Below, piece after piece: positions 27,764-38,159 of a DNA stretch of 64,000 nt. This stretch comes from Epithemia pelagica (taxonomy: Eukaryota > Bacillariophyta > Bacillariophyceae > Surirellales > Surirellaceae), in contig OX337234.1 in assembly GCA_946965045.2 (NCBI GenBank), positions 2,790,001 to 2,854,000 of the forward strand, in the 5' to 3' direction. A program made the position numbers and the translations under genes. The stretch's first letter is position 1, and each line of letters starts with the position of its first letter. The notes under the pieces were generated by a model. That model saw only the letters and a program-made list of their open reading frames with translations. It was not told where the DNA came from and did no database searches.

Positions 27764-30700
27764 CTACCCCTGAGTCAGAAGCTTTGTGTCACTTGCGCCT
27801 CCATCGGTCAAAAAGTAGTCGCCAGTGCTGGATGCAGAAGCGGCAATCAAGAGAGAGTGGTCCTGTCGATCATACTTTTTCCAGGCTGGTAGCTCCCCGA
27901 GAACAAGCTGGAACTTTGCCCCATACCCTGGATCCTGACACAAGAGTTTCAAGAGTGAAATCGCGTGAACTTTCGCAGCGGCCGGATCTCGGATTTCGTC
28001 AAACCTGGCATGTTCCAAAAACTGGTTAACCAAAAACTCGCAGAGATTACAAGCCAGTGCTTGTTCCAACAAGACAGTTCGACCAGCAGCTGCGCCTGGT
28101 GCACCGCCAATGGATGCCGCTTGCACATTCGCAGTAATCGTCGGGTCCGTAGGGGACCGAGCGTCAACGCCGGAGCCATGAGTTATACCCATTGTACTCT
28201 CTGACGATTCTGACAAGGGCCGCGACGGTTCATTTTCGTATTCTTCAGCTCCACGATGAGACGCTGGGTGTCCATGGTCATATTGGTTAGTCGATAAATG
28301 ACTCTTTTGTTCAACGTCGGAGGGCAAATGACTCTGATATGATGAAGTTTGGTTGATCACGTGGGAAGATGGCACGGAAAGCTGTGGCGTGGAATGGTCT
28401 CGAAGAAAGAGTGAAGATGATGTGTCTTTAGGGAGTGGGCTTGCTCCGAAAAGCGTCATGGGCGGTGAGAACTCTGTCGAATCATCATATTCATCATCGT
28501 CATCGTTGAATCTAGATAGGTTGTGGCTGGCTGCCGAGTTAACGATCTCTGGCTGAGCCGTCTTGTTCAGCATAGTGGACGGTGGTTGGTTGAAGGATGA
28601 AGCACCTAATGAAGAACCCATACCAAAAGACCCAATAGACGGATTCACATCAGGTTCGTGTGCAGTAAATATGCTCTCCCTCACTGTAGTGGATTGCTCA
28701 GTTTCCATACTGTCAGAATTTCTCTGAGGATATGTATCTGGAGGGTGAGAATGTTCTACTGAGCGGACAGAGTTTACTGCTGATTCAAACAGGGGGTTCG
28801 TATGAGTGGGTTGAGGTGATAGCGCAGATGAGGATTGCAACGATTGTCCTTGTGGAGAAATGAAAGTGTTGCTCATCGTTGCTATGCGAGGGTGTGAGTT
28901 CGACGAAGTGGTGGTACTGTTGGATTGGTATTGTGGCTCCCTTGGTGGAACATGAGAGTAGGGCTGTTTTGGGGAGGCGTGAAACTGTGAGGGAGAAAAT
29001 TTTGGGGCAACAGTAGCGCTAGTTCCATACGACGATGCTCCGGTGTTAGCAGGTTGAATGGGTTGTGAAATTGGGATGGTAGGCTGCACATGCGAAGCTT
29101 GGTGTGCGCCAAGGGGATCTGTGGAGGTTTGTTGTAGAGGTTGAAGGGGATTGTTGGTAGCAAAACTCCTTTCAACCTGGTTCCTGGTTGAGAGATTCCC
29201 CGGCGATACCGTTGTACGTTGCCCAAGGTCCGGATGTGCTGTCGATCCGGTGTTTATGGTATTCCAGTTAGGGGTTGCTTGTAGATATTGTGCCGGACTA
29301 TGATTTGCCAATGGTGACTGGAGGTGAGGTTGAAGGGGATTTTGTTGATTAATCGGGGAGAAGCCTGGGTTCATTGTTGCATGTTGGGGTTGCGGTGCGG
29401 TGTTTGCGGCACTTTGGACACTTCGAGGTTGTCCATGGTCAGGAAATGGGGAACCTCCAAACATTGCAAGAGGATCGTCCCCAAGGCTAACCCGTTCCCT
29501 ATTTCTTTGCACCGGCCCTTCTCCTGGTGCCGGAGATGGTGCCATGGCAACACCAAATGAGCTGAATGCGACACTTCGAATTACAGGCTCATCCCCCGAC
29601 GCTGGGGAGGGCATCATCGCTAGCGGCCCTGGGATTCCACCAAATGCTACTTGACTTAAATCCCCCAATGCGATTTTGTACGTTTTGAGCAGTGTTTCCA
29701 CCATAAAAGAGGAATCGGGGTGAAGGGATTCTTTCCCAATAGCACGAATAATCGAATCCACAATTCCACTTGTTCTGTTGTGGTCCGTTACTGAAGCAAT
29801 TGCATCGACGTTTCCGACGCGATCGGCAGCGACATGTAGTACTCGAATGATTGAAACCAACGGAGTTCCATAAAGTTCCCTTTTTAAAACTCGATCAAGA
29901 GAAGCGATAACACGAGGAATGTAACCCCATTCAGCGAGTTTGTCGCATCTTGATTCCTTGACTTTGCAAACAAAGACGACAGCCGTTGTCGTAACCTGCA
30001 ACACACTTTCTTTGGATTTCGTCAGAGCAGAAGCTTCGGGGTGGCCGTCTCCTCCCTGAAAGTCTGTATGCATGTGAAGTTCCTTCACCCATCGTTGGAG
30101 CAGAGCCTCCAGGAATCCGATGGGATCACGCAAGCTGTACGTCGGGTCCTTCAAGAATCGAGATACGTACACTCCTCCCAAATACAACTCGTCTTCGAGT
30201 TTTGAATATTTTACGTATACGCCTGGATCAAGAACAAATTCTTTGGAATAGTCTGATCCACCTTTTTCTCGATCTGCAATGCACACATCCAATTCACCTG
30301 CCACAACACCACGAAGCTCGGCTCTCATGGAAGAATCCCAAATGAGTTCCGGACTATCAGACTCGTCATCAAAGCTCTTCAGCATGGCCTCAGGTTCCTC
30401 TTTTAACAGGACAACTAAAGACAAGGGTAGAAAGCGTTGGAGCAGAGGGAGCGCTGTGGTCGCCGTTGATGGGTCCCATAACAATCGCGAAAGCGTCTTG
30501 GCGGCTCCCAATCGGGATGTCCATGCCTTGGAGAAACTACCATATCCAACAAGAACTCCGAGTAGCTCCAACCATCCAGTTGAACGAATCATTTGTTGTG
30601 CCACCGACGGTGACGACGACAGAGCTTCCAACACGGACCAAGCGCGGATATGACGTTTACTGCTTTCCAAAGCACTTTGGCCCTCGTCAGTAGAATCCTC

Positions 30701-33700
30701 TGCGTTCTGTGGCCTTTGGAGGACCAACATGACTCTCCAAAGTACACCCTCTTGGACAATCACATCTGCAAACGACTTCTTTGGGCTCACGATTGATAGC
30801 AAATCACAGCAGACATCAAACGCCTCCGACTCCATCGGTAGCTCCAGCAAAGCCAAACTGGTCGATGCGAAAAGAGCAGAGTCCATGAGATAATCATCTG
30901 TCAACAGCTTTACCAGAATTCTGACCGCATTTAACGACATGGAAAATTCTGGTCCAGGAACTTCGACATTTATACCTGCCACTGCGTCATAGATTCTTCT
31001 GTCAATACTGTCCAAAGGAATCTTTCCCCAGCTGGACAGCAGACCCGACTCGTTCAATGAGTTGGCAAGAAATGCAAGAAGCGACTCAGCAAAAAAGAGG
31101 ACATTCTCGATTTTTGCCAATGCTTCCTTTCCTTTCACTAGGAAAACACGAACATAGACGCCGCCAATTACGAACTCATCCTGCAATGATTTGAACCTAA
31201 AGGATCGAACGCGTGCAAGGTCTTGCTCAAGATCATGGAGCCCATTGGATGAGCTTGATCCTTCCAGCTCACCCACAACGAATTCGAGTTCTTTTCTCAT
31301 TGCACTGTTCCAAATAAGATACGGTTCTTCCACGTTGGTGTTAAAGAGTCGCAGCGTTTCTTCGGTACGCTGATTCCGAAGAAGTTTTGCCATGGGTGCT
31401 GTCAACAGCTTATCGAGCGCTTCCAACAAAAAGCCGTTTCTTCCGAAGCTGGTTAGGAGGCCTGAAAGTGCTCCCAGAGCTCGTACTGCAGTATTTGCCA
31501 GTAGATTCATCGAATGCATAGAGAAATCTGTCTTTTCGTCTCCTCCTTGGCTGGCTTCAACGGTGGGATCAAAACGTAAAAGAAGTTTGAGAAGCGGCCA
31601 GCAAACACCGCAATTGACCATGCCTGTTTGCAGTGACTCAAGCTTTGATAGGTTCATAATTCCTTCCAATGCAAAGAGTCGTACCGAGTTGTCTTCGACC
31701 CTCGATGCATTGACAACATTTCCATTCACACATTGCTTCCAGTCCATCAAGAAGCCTGTCACATCGGTCAGTGACGCAATAGTCTCTCGACCATTTTCGT
31801 AAAATGCGACACCGCCCAAAGTCCGTACAATGTGCTCCGTTGTGGAAAGTAAACTCGCACGCGAACGACCCGCCGACTCCCCACAATCCGTCAGAGCATC
31901 CAAGGTTCTGGTTGTGACACGCAACAGTTGGGCCAAAATTGGGACCCCTCCTCTCGAAACCAATTCTTCTGCATTTAAGGGTGACACCAAGCATGTGCGA
32001 TAAACCAGTTCAACTCCATGTCGAATCATTTCAGCTCGCTCCTCTCGGACAAAGCAGGATGCCAGTAGACCCTCTTTGTCCCTGTCGTTCGCGAAGTTGA
32101 TGCAGGAATCTGGGAGCTTTATACATTCCAATAGAACGTCGTATGAGGGATATTTTACTTCGGCCACAGTGCCTTCAAAGCGTCTGTATATAAGAAGCTG
32201 GGCTCGAATCAGCAAGTGCATTAGATTCATCCGACTGAGTCCGCCAGCAAAGCCCTCGGTGGCGCCCGATGTGTCGTGGTAACCGGACTCGCTTTCACTG
32301 GAATAGGACTGAATCTTTTCGCCACTTTCCACGATGGGCAACAATACTTCGTATGCCTTTTGAATAGCCTCAAACATTTCACGACCACCGGGATTCTTAT
32401 CGGGGTGATAGAGTCGTGCCTGTGTTCGATAGGCTCTTCGAAGTTCCTTGCCGCTGTCTCCTTCTTGCAGCTCCAACAATCGTCTGGCCTTTTCTAGCGT
32501 ATCGCTGCTACTATCATCCGACTCGCCCTTTTTGTGTTGAAACTCTTGCAAACACGAACGCAGGACTTCCATGGGCTCTGCAATGGGCCAATCCGGAAAG
32601 CGTTCTTCGTCGCACAAGTTGTGCAAATAGTAATTATGGCAGAAAAGCTCAGGTTGTAGACGCTTGTATGAGATGGCCGGAATGGGACAGTATTCGTACT
32701 CCAAGGTATTGTTCTGGTATAAACGAAAAGGAAAATCTCCCAAATGCTGACGAATCATTTCAATCAAGTGTGTTCTCATCTCCATGGTCCAAATCACTTC
32801 TGGTGTATCAGCATTTCCCAGAAAGACATCGACAAACCTTTGATATCCATAGTTATCCAATACATAGACAAGCCCTTCGGGTAGCATAGTTCCCAAAACA
32901 CTCCGGTCTTTCATGGGGAGTTCCTTCCCTTTGGCCGTCGCCTCGGATCCGGACCGAAAATTTTGATGCAAATGAGTTGCCTGCAATAGTTGAGCCAAGG
33001 CCGAAAAGTTACTGCCGGCATAGCTCAGGATGAAAAAGAAGGCCCCGGTCAAATAGAATTTCGATGTGGCATCGGGATTGTATTGGAGAAGATTGTGTAA
33101 CAACCGGGCCGATTGTTCCACGACGCGACTATCATTGCACAAAAGACCTTGACTCAAAATGGAAAAGGGTCGAGCACCGGCACTGTTGTTCACTTCCACA
33201 GCACGATTCCGGTCGGTCAAGATTCGCTTGGCGGCTGGGATGGGGACATAGGGAACTCCTGCCGCATCCAAACTTTTGTGCAAGTCCACGAGACGATTCA
33301 ATGACTGGAGTGCCAAGAGCGCCACCTCGGCAGGAGCATAAATGCCTGATCGAGTACCATCCGTACACAATTGCCATCGCAGTTGCCACAATTCATTGAG
33401 TCGCTTCCATTTTCCCGTATCCATGTGTTCTTCTCGAACACCGTCCGTGCCGGTGGAATCGTAATCTTGGACCAACGACGATGCCACGAGATCGTACGGC
33501 GACAACTCTCCCTCATCCATGAGTTTGGCCAATTCCGAAACACGGTACGGTCCTCGCACAAATTCCGCCGGTGGTGGAACACGTCCCGTCGAAGCAGTAT
33601 ACCAAACGGCCGGACACGCCACATCACTGGCCGTTGGGGTCGTTTCGGTTGCAGCGTCCTTGACCTCTGTGGTTTTGGTATTCTCCGAAGTGGATCCCAA

Positions 33701-36700
33701 GAGTCGTTTGGTTTCTGTTTGGGTGGCTATTAATGATACACCTCTTCGATTCTGTTGGTCGAGTGGCAGACCATGCGAATGTCCCCAGGCTACAAATTGA
33801 CACAATTGTCCAATACTTTGGGCGGTCAAGAGTTGTTCGGCATTTTCGGGAATTTCGGCCACGGCCCGACCATCCTGGTCGTGCGACGACGACACACCCA
33901 GCAGTGTGGCGAGAAATTGCAAGAGTCGGTGTTGGGTTTCAATACTCTTGGTTGCCGCCATGGAATGGACCAGAATCATCATGTCGGAAAAGGGACCAAT
34001 CCGTGCCGAATGAATGGCATACAATCGTTCGAGGCATTGAATGCACATGACGGCCACGGTTTGATTGCGATCCAATTCACACAAGAAACGTCGAAACAAG
34101 AGTTCCAGCAAGCGGACCGGGTCTTGCCAACTCTGGATAAACCCATCGCCGGCTTGCAACCACAAGCGCATGTACACACTGCCCACCTTGACTTCATGAT
34201 CGAGAGATGGATAGTCCACCTTGAATTGTTGATGATTCCAGGCCACATTTTGTGCGCCCCGCGCCTCTTGTTGTCGTTCAATGTATTGAATTTCGTGTTC
34301 CAAGGCGGCTCGCAATTCCTGTCGGGTCTGTTGGGACCAAATCAAATCGGCCAACGAATGGTCTTGAGTCAAGACGTGAAAAAAGATGCGAAAATTTTCC
34401 AATCGAGGCGTGGTTTGGGGGGCATGATGAAACTGGTGCCGTGATGATTCTGGTGATGGTTGTTGTTGTTGTTGCTGTGAAGAAGTACTAGTGGTTGGCG
34501 GAGCTACCGCGGCCGCACTGGCCCGACGAATCCGGGCCCTCAATCGTGCCGCATTGGCTCCCCCGGGCAGCCGTTGGCTGCTAGTGGTGGTTGTTGTTGT
34601 CGTGGTCGTTCCCGCAAAGACATCGCGTTCCATGGCATCCAATTGATCTTGTTCCATTTTACTCAATCCCGGCATGTTCAAATAGGGCAAAAAGCCCTGC
34701 GGGACCATGCGTTGCAACAATCGTTTTTCGGGACAGTCCAGCGGTCCCGACAACCACAAACTACACACAAAGCGACTCAAAAATCGTTGACCTTCCTGCG
34801 GACTAAACAGGGCGGCTTGAAAATGATGCAACAGGGTACCCGAACTCAGGGCCGCATTGCGAATGGCTTGGGCCGTTGCGGGAGCATGCGTCGAGATCAA
34901 GTGCAACAAGAGGGCGACATTTTCCAACACCACGGGTGTCGTGCAACGCCTTAAGGCCGTCAACAAGGAGGGATAGTGCTGCGCCACGGCTTGCAAAAGG
35001 ACCCGAAAGTGTGTGGGAGAGGTCGTATCGGACGAGGTACACAAGACACTTTGTAAAATGTCACTGGTCACCAGGACAATCAATTCACTGTGAGGATAAT
35101 GATAATGATGGTTCGTGTCGTTATTCGTCGTCGTGGAACCAAACAAGGACGAGACCAAGGCTTGTTGCAAGGCTGTTCCTCCTCGTGTCAAAATGACATT
35201 TTTGTTGACATATTCCGCTTCCATGTCCCGTGACTTGGTGGTCGTCGTGGTGGGCGTTGTGGTGGATGTAGTTGCACTGCTACTGGATGCTCCACGCGCC
35301 GACACGAGGGTTTGAATCAAGGTCCAGGCCCAATACTGACAAAAGACCGCCTGCGAGGACAGTCGTTGTTGTCGTTGTGGTTGTTGTGAGGATGACAATG
35401 GCAATGGCGCCCAAAGGGTGGAACCACAGGCATCCAACCAAACACCAAACGTGTCCAATTCCACCACGGTCCGATATCCCACGGGCGTTTGGACCAAGCG
35501 CACCATGGTTTGCAACAAGGTACCAGCGACCGAGTACGCAGGATTACTACTCGTAGTGTGATGGGTGGTGGATTCGCGTAACAAGTGGGCCACCAAGCCC
35601 GCCAAGGCCCCCAAGGTTCCCCGAATCCATTGGCTCGTCTTGGGATCATCCTCATTGTCTCGGATCGAATCCCACGGTCCTGTCCGTCTTGCATTTGGTG
35701 TCAGGGCCATGGGGACCGTGACATTGAATTCGCGACAGGCGCGTTGCAAGACGGTGGTTTCCGACACAATGCTGGGATTCTTGGCGTCTCGAGCGGCTGG
35801 ACCATTGGTTGCTGTTGTTGCTGTGGTGGTGGGGGAGCGGACCAAGGATTGCAAGTCCTGATAGACATGCGAGACATAGGCATGGGCTTGAGTGGACAAG
35901 GCATAGATGCGTTTGAGGGCCAAGGACGCGGCCGTCGTGTTGTTGTTGGGATTGTGACCCCCCAGTGTTGCATGGTAGGGTTCCGTCGTGACCGGTCCTC
36001 CCAACCAGGTCAAGGCATAACCAGTCGTGGCATGATCCAACAACAAGACGGATACTGGATCGTCGCTTGTTGTGGTGGTGGATTGAATGGCATCGAGCAA
36101 GGACACGACCAGGGCATCCCGAGTGGACGCCATGGATTGATAGACGGTAGGATGACCGTGTCCAAATTCCAAGACCACTTCTTCCCGGACCTGCGGGTCG
36201 TCCTCGTTCGTGTTGATATTGTTAATGGGGGGACGCACCAGGGCCACCAATTCGGACACGTGTCGACACGACACGAGTTCCATGCGGCCACCCGCCGGAT
36301 CCCGTTCCAACAAGTAGCCCTGTGTCGTCCAGGCCAAGGATCGTGTCACGACACCCTCCTCTGGTGATTGTTCTGGTGGTTGGGTCGTCCTCGGAGGACG
36401 ACGCTCGACGTACCGGCCATCGTGTCGATGAGTCGGTTTCCGGACCGTCCATTCTTGAACAATGCATCCCCACAATTCTTCTTGTTTCGCTTGGTCTTGT
36501 TGCTCTTGTTTGTACTGAATCCATTGGGGAATGGAACTCGAGTGTTCCAGGGGAATGCCCTCGCCGGGCACCCCGGAGGATCCATACAAGAGATGCGAGA
36601 CGGTGTCGTGGGCCACGGCAACAAATCGCGACCGTGGCGAGGTGGTGTGCGCATGCAACCCGGCCGCCGACGTCGGAGGCACAAATTCCCACAAGCGAAT

Positions 36701-37615
36701 CGTCCTTTTGGCAGTCGTATTGTTTGAATTGTGGTTCCGCCACAAGTGCACATGCAAGGCATGGTCGTGTCCGGCCGCCAAGGAAAGGGCGGCAATGCGC
36801 GTCCAGGGATAGACTTGCAGAATGGTGCGTCGTCCTTGAGCATTGTTGTGGTTGTTGCTGGTGGACAAGGACGACGACCATTCGACCAGTCCTTGCGGTT
36901 GACATTGCAACACAACGGGATACGTCGTGCCGTGACGCGTCCATCTCAAGGCGGGAAACGACACGGTGGGATCGACCAGAGGGGCTGGTAACAGCGATTG
37001 GGGTGGATGGGGCAAGGACTGTCGTGGTTGCGGCAAGGAGGATGCTCCAAAACACAAGTGCCATTGTTGTTGCCAAATACTGGTCAAGACGACCGATCGG
37101 GGCATGCTGCTGCATTGAAATTTGAGTCGTTCCTTGGTGTCCAAAGTGTGCAAGTACAAGGACTCCCAGTCTTCCTGGTTGTGGTTGTTGGTGGTGGTTG
37201 CCGTATGGGTGTTGGCGGGTGTGACGCGAATCCGCGTCAAGGGCCATCGATTGGTTTCCGTCCAATGCGGATGATCGACGGTCGGATCCAAGGTGAGGAC
37301 ATCGGTTGTGGTCACGACCAACAAACGGGTATAACCCGTCCGCCACGATCGCAATTTGGTCACCAAACATTGCAAGACAATGACCGACGAGGATGACGAC
37401 GATGAAGTAGAAGATGGAGCAGACGTGGGTGTCGCTGGGACGGCTGGTCGTGTGGCCGACGACGGCGTCGTTGTGATTGGTTGTGGTGTGGCACCCGCAG
37501 CAGTGCTGTTGTTGTGGTGGTTGCTGGAAGATACTTGATGCACTTGAGGAACGGAATAGGTCACTCGATCTCGTGGCCCACTTCCTCCTCCTCCGGATCG
37601 TCGCATGAGATTCAT
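27764..37615 (-). CDS. DNAJC13: RME-8 / DNAJC13 / GRV2 endosomal J-domain protein
   Basis: A 3283-residue endosomal co-chaperone encoded without introns. RME-8 recruits Hsc70 to endosomes to control clathrin, retromer and SNX recycling. The N-terminus has the PH-like region (VLQCLVTKLRSWRTGYTRLL ... TTTDVLTLDP). IWN-type repeats are visible as DLIWSQQTRQEL (about 1090), VIWTMEMRTHLIEMI (about 1608), YLIWNSAMRKEL (about 2100) and ELIWDSSMRAEL (about 2425). The J domain (about 1700-1758) contains LYHPDKNPGGREMFEAIQKA with the essential HPD. A Gln/Pro/Ser-rich insertion of about 500 residues precedes the conserved C-terminal block (CNLCEFLVNQFLEHA ... AISLLKLLCQDPGYG). The length exceeds animal RME-8 (about 2240) mainly through low-complexity inserts. 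It is divergent from DPH6 across 544 bp. Confidence 0.95.
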   Translation of the reverse strand: MNLMRRSGGGGSGPRDRVTYSVPQVHQVSSSNHHNNSTAAGATPQPITTTPSSATRPAVPATPTSAPSSTSSSSSSSVIVLQCLVTKLRSWRTGYTRLLVVTTTDVLTLDPTVDHPHWTETNRWPLTRIRVTPANTHTATTTNNHNQEDWESLYLHTLDTKERLKFQCSSMPRSVVLTSIWQQQWHLCFGASSLPQPRQSLPHPPQSLLPAPLVDPTVSFPALRWTRHGTTYPVVLQCQPQGLVEWSSSLSTSNNHNNAQGRRTILQVYPWTRIAALSLAAGHDHALHVHLWRNHNSNNTTAKRTIRLWEFVPPTSAAGLHAHTTSPRSRFVAVAHDTVSHLLYGSSGVPGEGIPLEHSSSIPQWIQYKQEQQDQAKQEELWGCIVQEWTVRKPTHRHDGRYVERRPPRTTQPPEQSPEEGVVTRSLAWTTQGYLLERDPAGGRMELVSCRHVSELVALVRPPINNINTNEDDPQVREEVVLEFGHGHPTVYQSMASTRDALVVSLLDAIQSTTTTSDDPVSVLLLDHATTGYALTWLGGPVTTEPYHATLGGHNPNNNTTAASLALKRIYALSTQAHAYVSHVYQDLQSLVRSPTTTATTATNGPAARDAKNPSIVSETTVLQRACREFNVTVPMALTPNARRTGPWDSIRDNEDDPKTSQWIRGTLGALAGLVAHLLRESTTHHTTSSNPAYSVAGTLLQTMVRLVQTPVGYRTVVELDTFGVWLDACGSTLWAPLPLSSSQQPQRQQRLSSQAVFCQYWAWTLIQTLVSARGASSSSATTSTTTPTTTTTKSRDMEAEYVNKNVILTRGGTALQQALVSSLFGSTTTNNDTNHHYHYPHSELIVLVTSDILQSVLCTSSDTTSPTHFRVLLQAVAQHYPSLLTALRRCTTPVVLENVALLLHLISTHAPATAQAIRNAALSSGTLLHHFQAALFSPQEGQRFLSRFVCSLWLSGPLDCPEKRLLQRMVPQGFLPYLNMPGLSKMEQDQLDAMERDVFAGTTTTTTTTTSSQRLPGGANAARLRARIRRASAAAVAPPTTSTSSQQQQQQPSPESSRHQFHHAPQTTPRLENFRIFFHVLTQDHSLADLIWSQQTRQELRAALEHEIQYIERQQEARGAQNVAWNHQQFKVDYPSLDHEVKVGSVYMRLWLQAGDGFIQSWQDPVRLLELLFRRFLCELDRNQTVAVMCIQCLERLYAIHSARIGPFSDMMILVHSMAATKSIETQHRLLQFLATLLGVSSSHDQDGRAVAEIPENAEQLLTAQSIGQLCQFVAWGHSHGLPLDQQNRRGVSLIATQTETKRLLGSTSENTKTTEVKDAATETTPTASDVACPAVWYTASTGRVPPPAEFVRGPYRVSELAKLMDEGELSPYDLVASSLVQDYDSTGTDGVREEHMDTGKWKRLNELWQLRWQLCTDGTRSGIYAPAEVALLALQSLNRLVDLHKSLDAAGVPYVPIPAAKRILTDRNRAVEVNNSAGARPFSILSQGLLCNDSRVVEQSARLLHNLLQYNPDATSKFYLTGAFFFILSYAGSNFSALAQLLQATHLHQNFRSGSEATAKGKELPMKDRSVLGTMLPEGLVYVLDNYGYQRFVDVFLGNADTPEVIWTMEMRTHLIEMIRQHLGDFPFRLYQNNTLEYEYCPIPAISYKRLQPELFCHNYYLHNLCDEERFPDWPIAEPMEVLRSCLQEFQHKKGESDDSSSDTLEKARRLLELQEGDSGKELRRAYRTQARLYHPDKNPGGREMFEAIQKAYEVLLPIVESGEKIQSYSSESESGYHDTSGATEGFAGGLSRMNLMHLLIRAQLLIYRRFEGTVAEVKYPSYDVLLECIKLPDSCINFANDRDKEGLLASCFVREERAEMIRHGVELVYRTCLVSPLNAEELVSRGGVPILAQLLRVTTRTLDALTDCGESAGRSRASLLSTTEHIVRTLGGVAFYENGRETIASLTDVTGFLMDWKQCVNGNVVNASRVEDNSVRLFALEGIMNLSKLESLQTGMVNCGVCWPLLKLLLRFDPTVEASQGGDEKTDFSMHSMNLLANTAVRALGALSGLLTSFGRNGFLLEALDKLLTAPMAKLLRNQRTEETLRLFNTNVEEPYLIWNSAMRKELEFVVGELEGSSSSNGLHDLEQDLARVRSFRFKSLQDEFVIGGVYVRVFLVKGKEALAKIENVLFFAESLLAFLANSLNESGLLSSWGKIPLDSIDRRIYDAVAGINVEVPGPEFSMSLNAVRILVKLLTDDYLMDSALFASTSLALLELPMESEAFDVCCDLLSIVSPKKSFADVIVQEGVLWRVMLVLQRPQNAEDSTDEGQSALESSKRHIRAWSVLEALSSSPSVAQQMIRSTGWLELLGVLVGYGSFSKAWTSRLGAAKTLSRLLWDPSTATTALPLLQRFLPLSLVVLLKEEPEAMLKSFDDESDSPELIWDSSMRAELRGVVAGELDVCIADREKGGSDYSKEFVLDPGVYVKYSKLEDELYLGGVYVSRFLKDPTYSLRDPIGFLEALLQRWVKELHMHTDFQGGDGHPEASALTKSKESVLQVTTTAVVFVCKVKESRCDKLAEWGYIPRVIASLDRVLKRELYGTPLVSIIRVLHVAADRVGNVDAIASVTDHNRTSGIVDSIIRAIGKESLHPDSSFMVETLLKTYKIALGDLSQVAFGGIPGPLAMMPSPASGDEPVIRSVAFSSFGVAMAPSPAPGEGPVQRNRERVSLGDDPLAMFGGSPFPDHGQPRSVQSAANTAPQPQHATMNPGFSPINQQNPLQPHLQSPLANHSPAQYLQATPNWNTINTGSTAHPDLGQRTTVSPGNLSTRNQVERSFATNNPLQPLQQTSTDPLGAHQASHVQPTIPISQPIQPANTGASSYGTSATVAPKFSPSQFHASPKQPYSHVPPREPQYQSNSTTTSSNSHPRIATMSNTFISPQGQSLQSSSALSPQPTHTNPLFESAVNSVRSVEHSHPPDTYPQRNSDSMETEQSTTVRESIFTAHEPDVNPSIGSFGMGSSLGASSFNQPPSTMLNKTAQPEIVNSAASHNLSRFNDDDDEYDDSTEFSPPMTLFGASPLPKDTSSSLFLRDHSTPQLSVPSSHVINQTSSYQSHLPSDVEQKSHLSTNQYDHGHPASHRGAEEYENEPSRPLSESSESTMGITHGSGVDARSPTDPTITANVQAASIGGAPGAAAGRTVLLEQALACNLCEFLVNQFLEHARFDEIRDPAAAKVHAISLLKLLCQDPGYGAKFQLVLGELPAWKKYDRQDHSLLIAASASSTGDYFLTDGGASDTKLLTQG

Positions 37616-38159
37616 TTCGCTCTTCCTTTACACTCGTAGTGTCGTCGTCGCTGTTTGCTGTGGATTGTAGATTCCTCGTTTCGTCAATGCCGTTTCTCGT
37701 CGTCGTCGTTGACACACAACGGATCGGAGCGGCATTTTTTGCAGCGTACTGATTGATCCATAGTGACGTCATGATTCAGATGAGTCGCGAAAAGTATCAT
37801 TGAGTCGCTTTAAAGACGAGTTTAGGTCGCGTATAGCAAGATCGATGGATTTTTTCTCCACCATCTCTCATTTGATCATGACGACGTTGATGGAAGTCGA
37901 TCAGACGTTCCCGGTCGAATCCATCCGACGAGAAACAAAAGAAACTCGTGGGTCTATCTCTTTCCTTGTCGCAGTAGGTGACGAAAACGAACGAGGAACG
38001 GTGCTGCTCCTCTACTAGTAGCCCACGGCTATCGTGTAGTCATTTTCTCTCGCGGGGGCGAGAGGACGACGGTCATTACCACCCCACAACAAACCAAACC
38101 AAACAAGACGAAACACGAAACGATTCCCACAAAAACAACCACAACCACAATAACGGACC
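37616..38159. promoter_or_regulatory. Divergent promoter region between RME-8 and DPH6
   Basis: 544 bp between two head-to-head ATGs. No clear TATA box was identified. The DPH6 side carries a run of CA/AC-rich triplets (about 38090-38155) probably belonging to its 5' UTR. Both genes likely share this promoter. Confidence 0.5.

Noticed and set aside
36222-37772. Long minus-strand frame (516 codons) in another register over the RME-8 5' region
   Set aside because: It overlaps the conserved N-terminal RME-8 frame, has low-complexity composition and no domain; it is a product of codon bias.
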